Positions 46,452-54,503 of a stretch of DNA of 54,503 bases are shown here, one piece after another. Each line of letters starts with the position of its first letter. The stretch's first letter is position 1. The position numbers were made by a program, and so were the translations under genes. Source of the stretch: Catenaria anguillulae PL171 (taxonomy: Eukaryota > Blastocladiomycota > Blastocladiomycetes > Blastocladiales > Catenariaceae); NCBI GenBank assembly GCA_002102555.1, contig MCFL01000163.1:1-54503 (forward strand). The letters are read 5' to 3'. Below the pieces are notes generated by a model. That model had not been told where the DNA came from and did no database searches. It saw only the letters and a list, made by a program, of their open reading frames with translations.

Positions 46452-47609
46452 ATGTCTCACTATGAATCCCAGCAAATGCACTCGGGCATCACCGCCACCG
46501 GCACCGGCACCGACCTCGACCTGACCAACGACCAGCTCCAGGGCGGGCCGCTCCCCATCTCGCGCCTCGACGGCCTCGGTGGCATCACCGCCTCCGACAC
46601 AAAGAAGCTTGCCGAAGCCGGCTACAACACGGTCGAAGCCGTCGCCTTCACCCCGAAAAAGAAACCTCATCCTCATCAAGGGCATCTCCGAGGCCAAAGC
46701 TGACAAGATCCTCGCCGAGGCCAGCAAGCTCATCCCCATTGGCTTTCGCACCGCAACCGAGATTCATGCGCGCCGCAGTGAGCTAGTGTTTATCACGACG
46801 GGATCCACAGAGTTGGACAAGCTGCTTGGTGGTAAGTTCGTTCGCCCTGAGTCACTTTCCATTTTGTCTCACTCTCATTTTTGGGGTGCTCACACTGCAA
46901 CTGCAACACGTTCCAATGTACTGTCTCCAGGTGGAATCGAGACGGGCGCAATCACCGAACTCTTTGGCGAATTCCGCACAGGGAAAACGCAACTGTGCCA
47001 CCACATTGGCCGTCACGTGCCAACTGCCCGTTGAAATGGGTGGCGGCGAGGGCAAGTGCCTGTACATTGACACGGAGGGAACGTTCCGTCCCGAGCGGTG
47101 CTTGGCCGTTGCCGAGCGCTACGACATGGACGGCGCCGAGGTGCTCGAAAACATTGCATACGCCCGCGCCTTCAACTCGGACCACCAAACAAGTTTGCTC
47201 ATTCAAGCGTCGGCCATGATGGCCGAGTCGCGCTATGCTCTCATGATTGTCGACTCGTCCACGGCCTTGTATCGAACCGATTTCTCGGGGCGTGGCGAGC
47301 TCAGTGCTCGGCAGATGCATTTGGCAAGGTTTCTCAGGGCGCTATTGCGATTGGCCGACGAGTTTGGAATTGCCGTGGTCATGACAAATCAAGTCGTTGC
47401 TCAGGTCGATGGTGGTGCGGCCATGTTTCAGGCAGATCCGAAGAAGCCCATTGGCGGAAATATCATGGCGCATGCCAGTACCACGCGGTTGTACTTGCGC
47501 AAGGAGGGGCGAGACTCGGATTTGCAAGGTGTATGACTCGCCGTGCTTGCCAGAGGCAGAGGCCATGTTCGCCATTACCGCCGAGGGAATTGCCGACGCA
47601 AAGGAGTAA
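46452..47609 (+). CDS. RAD51: RAD51 recombinase, interrupted by three frame changes
   Basis: The translation pieces match Rad51 almost residue for residue: N-terminal HhH domain ([39 protein letters not shown]), [15 protein letters not shown], Walker [30 protein letters not shown], Walker [61 protein letters not shown], and the C-terminal [21 protein letters not shown] 99-nt intron (46832-46930, GTAAGT donor) splits codon Gly. Three frame breaks occur: one extra base in the A-rich run at 46655-46664, one extra base at 46998-47003, and a one- or two-base change at 47502-47510; together they restore the original frame. Without them the protein would be about 351 residues, a normal length. Rad51 forms the strand-exchange filament in homologous recombination. 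Because every conserved residue is kept, sequence error is likelier than a pseudogene. Confidence 0.9.
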
Positions 47610-48882
47610 CTTCATTTGGTCGTTGACTTGAATCCCCTTTTTTGTCGATTCCCCTCAAGGTGCTCGGCCATGATGTGTCTCATGTGCTATTTCTTTTGTA
47701 TATTCCCCTCTTCATCCGATTCCGTATCACTTTGCACCTCGTCTCTTGTTGTCGTTGTCGGACATTGACTTTTTATCAACTTCATGTGTTGGATTATGAT
47801 GCAAGGACAACTTTTTTTCATCCAAACACTTCTACTACGGCCGTCTCACCTCACCTGAAAACTGATATCGTGGCCGCATGCTGCCCCCAGCCAGCAAGGA
47901 AGGTCATGGCGGCAGCACAATGTGGTCGCAGCGTTCATTCAATGCACCTTGAAAGAACTATTCCACATTCGTCATCCCGTCGTTGCTCTCATGGTTGGCA
48001 GAAGGAGTTCGTTCTGTGAACGTAGAAGTGTACGGAAAACATTGCGAGGAGCACGCGTCGAACCAACAAAACGTCATCCATAAACGAAACGCTCATTCAC
48101 ATTTCCGTGCACTCGTACTGAGTTCTCAAACGTTACACTGCACAATTCCCTTGTTTTCCGTTCATGTTCTGGCTTTCCTTCTTGCTTGTCCTTGTGCAAT
48201 GTGCGAATTGGTTCATTCTTTCTGGCGCGCGCCTGTTGCCCACAAGTTGTCGTGACTGACACAACTCGAAGTGCCTGTCTCTCTCTTGCTTCCGCGCTCT
48301 TTGCCGTAAAATTAGATAATTGACTCGTACTTCGACTCCGCACACTGCAATCATTAATAATCACTTCCAATTTGTCTGGCCTTTTCCGGTCCGTCTGTTT
48401 CGACCCCACTCCCGTTGCCCCCGACCAATACCGGTCAGTCGTTCAATATCATGATCGCCATCCACCATTCCCACAGCGCTCACCACCTGACACCTCTCCT
48501 CACAAACGCCTTTTGGCAGTACAGTATATAGCCCTTGACCTCAGACCTGCGCTCCAGTCCCATACCCTCACCGACTCGACCACGGACCCGCCAGACTGTT
48601 CGGTCCTGCCACTCTTCTTAGACTCAAACGAAAACCTCATAGACCGCTGTTCGGGACCACTCTTGGCGCGCCTTAAACGGCATTCAATACTCATACTCGA
48701 CCTTGTGCTTGTGGTCAGCACCCTTTTTCCTCCTCCTTATTTCGTTGATTGGTGCGGTTGCGTATATCCACCATTTGTCCGCTGCCTTTTTTCTTCGCTG
48801 CTGACGCGTCGAGACTCCAATTGTTCTACCCAGGGCAGTTGCCTTCACCATTTTCCATTGATGCCGTCGAATCCGTACCAAA
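47610..48882. other. Intergenic, promoter of GATA/PHD gene
   Basis: About 1.27 kb with lower GC content and pyrimidine-rich tracts. A TATATA-like sequence lies near 48523. No coding exon or RNA gene is recognisable. Confidence 0.45.
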
Positions 48883-51800
48883 ATGGACCATCACCCACAC
48901 ACGCAAATACATCACCATCATTATACTCTGCAGTCATCAGCTAGTCGTTCCAGCTCCAACCCGTCGCCATCTCGCCTCGTACGCTCGTCATCTCGCTGCT
49001 CCAACGGCGTTGGCCGCGACAGTCTGCATGTGGGGTCGTACTATTCCGTTGCTCAGCAATCACCGGCACCACCAATGGAGCCGCGGCGCCAAAGCCACCA
49101 AATGGCGTACGAGCCAGCGTACCCGGTCTTGTCCTCGGTTCCTACGCTCGCTGCTGGCAACATTGCCGTTGAGCATCAGCTTCATTACGAAGAACAGCAA
49201 ATCGCACTCAAGGAACTCCGTGAAGTACAGATGATGCACCTGCAGCAGCAATACCAGCTCCGCAACATCCCCTGCTTCATGTCCAGCACTATGAGTCGCA
49301 CCATTCTCAGCACCCAGAAATGGGGTACCGTCGGCAAGCATTTGCGCGACAAGATTCCGTGTTTTACTCGCGATCCCTGCTACCACCGAGCTCTTCATCA
49401 GGTGCAGCAGGTCCCATTTCAGCCCGGGCTATGGCGCCGCCCGAACAGTCAGCCAGCGGCGTCGCACACTCAGGTCATACAATGCTGGCACATTCATCGG
49501 TAGATGCCACACCGGCATCATTTCTCCACTATGGATTCGCGGCGCAGGCCAGACAAGTCGATTTGCGAAACATTCCCTCGGCATCCGCACACGCCTGGAC
49601 ACGTGAACCAACATCTAACTTGACCTCGCCGGGCTGCTCATACACGACTCTTTCATCGGTCCCACATTCGTCTCCTCCTCCGGCAACTTCCACGGCGACC
49701 ACAACCCGCGCCTCAACTAAACGCTTGACGCATGCAACCCATGCTGCCGGGCAATGCCCATGATCCCCATGCCTGACCATGACGACGAGCTTTTGCTGCT
49801 GGTGCCGACTCGTGGTCCAATGCGTCGGTTGCTGGGTCGTCGCGTGGCGAATCACCTGCTGTGCATGTCCCAAGGTCTGCGTCTGTGGAAACGGCGTTGC
49901 GTATGGGGAAAGAGCCGAGTGAGACACCTGCAACAGAGGACCAGCCCTGGAACCACGTGGCCGAGGTTCCCAACGCGGCTGGCGCACATTCCATGACCGA
50001 AGCTGTCAAGGACCACAAGAACTTTTCCACCCCTATGCACCTTCACGAGAGGATACCGTATCCATGACTCCATCCGTGCACTCGCGCGTCGACCAAGCCA
50101 ACCCGTCACACTTCGCGCCAAGTGCAGACAAGCGCCAACAGCTCTCCTTTCCTCGAGTCATCCAATTTGACATGCCTATCTTGGCCGCAGCATCCAACCA
50201 TCGCCGGCCTCCGAGCCGCTTGGTGTCTCACCTTCCTCCACACCATCCGAGCCCCGGCCCGCCATCTCGTACATCTTTTCGTCGCCCGCATTCGGCCGGC
50301 TTCCAGATTTGCCCACGGCTTCGCCCATCGACACGGCGAGTCAACCTACACAACGGCCACGTCGCCGCCGGTTGCATCTCAAAACCAGCCACCCATCGTT
50401 CACTCGACACCAATGCACTCATTTTCTGTTCCGCCGAGCTCAATTCGAGCCACCGCCTACCCGCGGCGCGGGGCCCGACGCTCGTCCGTCGACCCACTCG
50501 ACTACCCAGGGTACATGTTCCCAACCGCCCTTGCGATCTAGCGCCACCCACTTGCCCAACGCACCACACGCACCCAACAACCACTTCCCCACGCGGCTCG
50601 ACCCACAACTACCTGTGCACAAGATGCACAAAGTACACGCTTGAGTTTGCCTGCTACTGGCAACCCACCATCCACAACCTGATCCTGCTACACGGTTTCA
50701 TGTGTGCGCCATGTGCAGCAAAGTTGCGCAACATGCCCGTAGTGCGCGGCATGAGCGGCGACGGGGCGAGCGGCGAGAGCGTCATTGACCGGTACTATCG
50801 TGGAAAGGACGTGCGTGCCGAGTCTGTGGTGCCTGGCTTGTTTGAGTGCGTGTACCGGTGGGCGACGGCCGTGGTTGTTGATGAGACACCGGCAAACGCG
50901 CAGGATGCGACAGTGGCAGTGGTTGCGGGCGTGGCGAGTGGGAGGCGCAGCATGAGTGTTGGCGGCGCGGCCATGGCACCCGTTCCCGCTCGGTGCAGCA
51001 GTGTGCCGGTGGCGGGTGCACCCTTTCAGAGGGATGAAGGGTACTTTGGGATGACAGATGACGAGATGATGGGGGCGGATCCAAACCGACAACACCGCGC
51101 GGGTCGTTGCTCGACGCGCTAGATTTGGGCCTGACGACGGTGCCCGATGCCGATATGGCCTTGTTGACTGCCATTGGATTGACGCCAAAAAGTCTTGTAC
51201 TGGCGGGGCCCTTGGACGCATATCACGTACCGAGAGCGCTGCAAATGCCCGCCGCAAGTGCAGATGTCGCCAAGCCCAGCAAGCGCAAGCGGCCCAAACG
51301 CCAAGATCTCGAGATGAGCTCAGCCACGAGTGATGAGCTTGCCCAATCGCTTGCACCATCTATTTGCGCGGCTGCCACGAGCGTCCTTGGTGGACCCTTG
51401 GTTGCGCCCGATTTCGCTTGCCCGGCTCCTCGACGCGCACCGGCGCCGCTCGTGTTTCCGCAAGTGCGGCGTTTGTTGCCTGTGACACATCAAGTGTATC
51501 CGACGCCAGATCTGGTTTGCGCGACCGTGTCGCCCGAGTTGATTGGCCAAGACGAGCAAGATGAGATATGGCATGTTGGTGCGCCCATGGTGTTTCAGGC
51601 GGCGCGGAAGAGCAGTCAGTTTGCGAGTTTCAGAGTTCTCGCGAGACAAGCAATTGTTGCCCAAGGACCGAGCATGCGTCAAAGCAACGATTCGAGGCGG
51701 TGTCCGCAAGTACCGCCGGCAGCGCGCGCATTGGACCGACGCGCTGGCCAACTTGACCATTGCCAAGGCGTTGGTCGTTGGATTGGCGGAGCAAACCGAC

Positions 51801-52978
51801 GATACCGGCGGGAGCACGAGTTCAACAGTCAAATCGGTGAATCGCACGGGTCAGCTGCATGTCACGACGGTTGCGCCCAGGGTGGAGCAGACTTCAAAGC
51901 CTGCGCGTAAGAAGCGCAAGGATGCTGGAATCAAGCGCGGGCCCATGAAAAAGCCAGATCTCACCATCAAGGTGCTCCCATTTACCGATGCAGTGCACTT
52001 TGACGCATCCACGACGCTGCCGACGCCCTTGTCGCAACGCTCTACTTTGTCCGCGCGCAAAGCATCCTGCCCGCATCGTCTGCATCCACCAGCGCCAGCG
52101 CGTCACGCGCAAGCACGCCGCTTCTCTCTTCGATGCGGGCCGACCCGCAAGACTCGATTTGGACGCGGTTGACAAAGGGCGGCAAGCGATGGTGCCTCGT
52201 GTGCGGAACCACGTACACAACGCAGTGGCGGGAGGGCCCGTGGGGAAAGCAGACGGTGTGCAATAGGCATGGGCTTGCATTGAAGGGTAAGCCGCATGCA
52301 GATTCTGCTCCGCGGTTGGATTTGAGTCCATGGGCGCACGAGCGCAAGGATGATCGGACGGCACCGCTCTTTCATCAAGGTACGATTCCGACTTTCCTTT
52401 TGCAATGCTGGAACATAGGCTCACTATGATTGATTGCTGTGCCTGTAGTCTGTTTCACTTGCCACAAGGAAGAGGTTCCCCATCCTGCGGCCCAACTCAA
52501 GGGCGACCTGCTTCGTTGCGGAGGATGTGGTCTTGCTGTCCACTGTGCCAGTGATCAGTGCATGAAACAGTTCCTGAGCAGCAGTTTGCTCATGTCAAGT
52601 CACCGGAAGCAACGGAAGACGAGCGAGCGATCCGGTTTGGTTTTGCACCAATGCGTGCGTGGATGCGTACAGGAAATGCATGAGGGGAGAAACGCCGGTG
52701 ATTGGTACGGTCCTATAAACAATCCTACGTCCTTGGATTCCAGATCATGTGGCCCACCCTAACTCCGCTTTGGTCGGTGTGCCTCCATAGACGATTCCTT
52801 TCTCAAGCGAAATGTCAAGAACAATCCACAAACTCACCAGTTGCTCACTGGTCCGCCAGTGACTACATTCACACCACCGACAGTCCCCGAAACGGCTGTA
52901 ATGACTTTGCCTGTGAACGCACCTACACCGCGGAAGCGCAGGAGGAATGCAACCGAGTCCGACTCTGACTACTACTAG
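48883..52978 (+). CDS. GATA zinc-finger plus PHD-like chromatin/transcription protein, frame broken
   Basis: The ATG at 48883 starts a His-rich head (MDHHPHTQIHHHHYTLQSSA) and a coding stretch that changes frame at least five times (near 49300, 49770, 50540, 51095, 51625 and 52075) without usable introns. Recognisable parts in order are a Gln/Leu coiled segment (HLQQQYQL); a Cys-pair module (CTRCTKYTLEFAC and CAPCAAKLR, about 50610-50730); basic NLS-like KPSKRKRPKRQ and KPARKKRKDAG; a GATA-type finger RWCLVCGTTYTTQWREGPWG with VCNRHGLALK (52190-52290); then, after an intron with a GTACGA donor (about 52381-52448), a PHD-like finger CFTCHKEEVPHPAAQLKGDL with LRCGGCGLAVHC (52450-52560). A basic C terminus PRKRRRNATESDSDYY ends at 52978. 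GATA and extended-PHD combinations occur in fungal chromatin regulators such as Snt2-like proteins; I do not assign orthology. The joined length would be roughly 1300 residues. Confidence 0.6.
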
Positions 52979-53370
52979 GCATTCGAAATTTCGCCATCAT
53001 GGACTGCGACCGACGCATTGTAACCGTTAACCTAGACTTCGTGGTCAATTCAATCCAGCGTGTTGATGGTTGGGCTATTCTGAGCTGTCTCTCTATTTTC
53101 TCTTCATCATACCACCCCATGTTGTCTGTAACCCCTGCTTTCCTTTTCTCTCCTTGCTGTTTTCTTTCACGCCTTCTTCCGTCGTCTGGGTGAGTCAGGT
53201 GCCTCCTACAAAACCATGCAATCCGTGGTCGGAATCCTCCCTGTACCTTCCTTTCCTGTTTTCCTGTGTTGCCTTTTCCACATCGTGCATTGTCTCAAGT
53301 CCATGACCCACCCCGCCGGATGTTAGTGGCGGTAAGGGATGTGTAGCAGAAAACATTGAGCATTCTTCCA

Positions 53371-54109
53371 TCATTTCTTCACGATCCACTTTGCCTCTTT
53401 ATGCGAGCCGTCCAACTGAAGATCTGGGCCATATCCGAGCCTGGTCAAATCCCGCCACGTTTGGTCCTCGTCTCCTTGAGTTCGGTAGTAGTACATGTCA
53501 ATGAAGCCGTCCTCGGAGAAGCATCAGGTCAGGACGCTTGGCTTGGTCTGCATAGTGGGCCACGATTTGTGCCAATTCGTGTTGGTCAAACTGGTTCGGG
53601 TGTTGCCGGTCAGCGACTTAGCGTGCGGTCGAATGCAAATGGTTTGGTACGTACATTTGTTGCCGTGCTGCAACAGCAAATGCCTGCAACTCGTCCAGAT
53701 TCAAGTCCCGTCCTTGTCCTTGTCGAAACGGGCAAAGATGACCTCCTATTTCGCAGCATGCATTAAATGAATGAAGGCGTGAGCAACAACAAGCGCGGAA
53801 AAGATGTATGCCAGGGCAGTTTCGAGGTCTGGGTGCAACATGTCGCAGGCGTCTATGAGCAGCGGCCGTTCGGGTGGCGGTACATTTGCTGGGGCTTCGC
53901 GGTTGACTTGGACATGTTGGGGCAGACCAAACGGGGCGTGATGTTGTTGCTTTGAGTCGATCTATTGTGGCGGTCAGCATGCATTTCAGGGATACATCGT
54001 TGGCATTCAATACATTGTGGTCATTGTAAGTATTGCATGCGGGTGTGATGGTGTCGAAAGGAAATGTGAACAACTCGAGATTCTTTGAGATGCGCTCGAC
54101 ATGACTCAT
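53371..54109 (-). CDS. EF-hand calcium-binding protein, frame broken
   Basis: The ATG at 54109 opens MSHVERISKNLELFTFPFDT, ending near a GTATCC donor. The next exon encodes QQHHAPFGLPQHVQVNREAP and DACDMLHPDLETALAYIF. After a short intron comes an EF-hand: ARFDKDKDG followed, one base out of frame (53705-53710), by DLNLDELQAFAVAA, together a perfect 12-residue loop (DKDKDGDLNLDE). Another exon after a GTACGT intron reads FDQHELAQIVAHYADQAKRP; a second frame break at about 53517-53525 leads to FSEDGFIDMYYYRTQGDEDQ and a C terminus WRDLTRLGYGPDLQLDG to 53371. The second helix pair may be a degenerate EF-hand partner (SEDGFIDMYYY). Role unknown. The start is uncertain. Confidence 0.5.
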
Positions 54110-54503
54110 GTCACTGGTTTTGTAACCTTTAACTTGGCTCCATCGCCAGCTATACTACCGGTTTTTGAACGCAGAGGAGAACAAGTTCGTTGAAGTTGAC
54201 TTGGTCATCAAGCGCGTCGGCTCTGTTCGCACACATGATCAGCTGCGCTTGCGGCAAACGTGTTTGTCCATGTTGGACCCGCTGGCCCTCCTCATGGCGT
54301 GACTTCCATTCCCGGCAGACCTGCTCGACGTACGTGTTGATGTTTGCCGCACTTGCTGCTTGACAAAAAACTGTTGTCTCGGCCTGAATGATCCGTTTCG
54401 CCTGCTAGCCTAGTAAGGACGAGTCGGGAGGTGAAGGTCTTTCGCTTGTCGCTTGCCATCGCAAGCTCCTTGACCTCTCCAAAGGCAAAAATTGACCTCA
54501 ATT
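54110..54503. other. Right edge with a possible orphan exon
   Basis: On the plus strand an acceptor-like CATCGCCAG at 54149 is followed by 51 open codons (54150-54302) with good codon use, starting LYYRFLNAEENKFVEVDLVI and ending in a stop. It may be the last exon of a gene whose other exons I cannot find, or a chance open frame. Nothing else is seen before the window ends. Confidence 0.25.

Overview
The window looks like nuclear DNA of a filamentous or zoosporic fungus. Genes are closely packed on both strands, most carry short introns (about 56-115 nt), coding regions are GC-rich, and there is a Ysc84-type SH3 protein and a chitin-synthase-like enzyme. A PEN-2-like gamma-secretase subunit, a component absent from Ascomycota and Basidiomycota as far as I know, points to an early-diverging lineage (for example Blastocladiomycota or chytrids). 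That placement is an inference.

Region 1-9.8 kb holds a DUF726/TMCO4-type lipase-fold membrane protein, a secreted precursor built from nine identical-length 45-bp repeats that each end in a Lys-Arg cleavage site, a PRPP synthetase with a large insertion in its catalytic loop, and the PEN-2-like gene. Region 10-24 kb holds a large CCHC zinc-knuckle protein, a Ysc84/SH3 actin-patch protein, a ZNHIT3-like protein with a long RGG head, succinate dehydrogenase cytochrome b (SDHC), a GT32 glycosyltransferase and an eight-exon chitin-synthase-like gene. Region 25-32 kb holds a secreted CAP protein, dolichol-phosphate mannosyltransferase (DPM1) and a protein with four RRM-like domains.

Region 33-41 kb holds a degenerate uracil-DNA-glycosylase-fold gene that has lost its GQDPYH active-site motif, a small protein ending in ten histidines whose promoter/5' leader contains a 26-bp palindrome flanked by short direct repeats, a cysteine-rich membrane protein, a C3HC (NIPA/Rsm1) zinc-finger protein and ribosomal protein eL13. 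Region 41-54.5 kb holds two unknown proteins, a Tim17-family protein, RAD51, a GATA plus PHD-like chromatin protein and an EF-hand protein.

The genes left of 33 kb read cleanly with conventional introns. To the right, six genes (UDG-like, the 44-kb gene, Tim17-like, RAD51, GATA/PHD, EF-hand) need single-base frame changes that no intron explains, while C3HC and eL13 stay intact. Because RAD51 is affected although its protein is otherwise perfectly conserved, indel errors in this part of the assembly are the simplest explanation. The UDG-like gene may be truly decaying.

The genes do not form one operon-like pathway. The most unusual items are the repeat precursor (a pheromone-like or RiPP-like secreted peptide source), the PEN-2-like gene, the UDG-fold gene without its active site, and the tiny palindromic insertion-like element. 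Exon boundaries were placed by eye from GT-AG signals, reading frame and family conservation.
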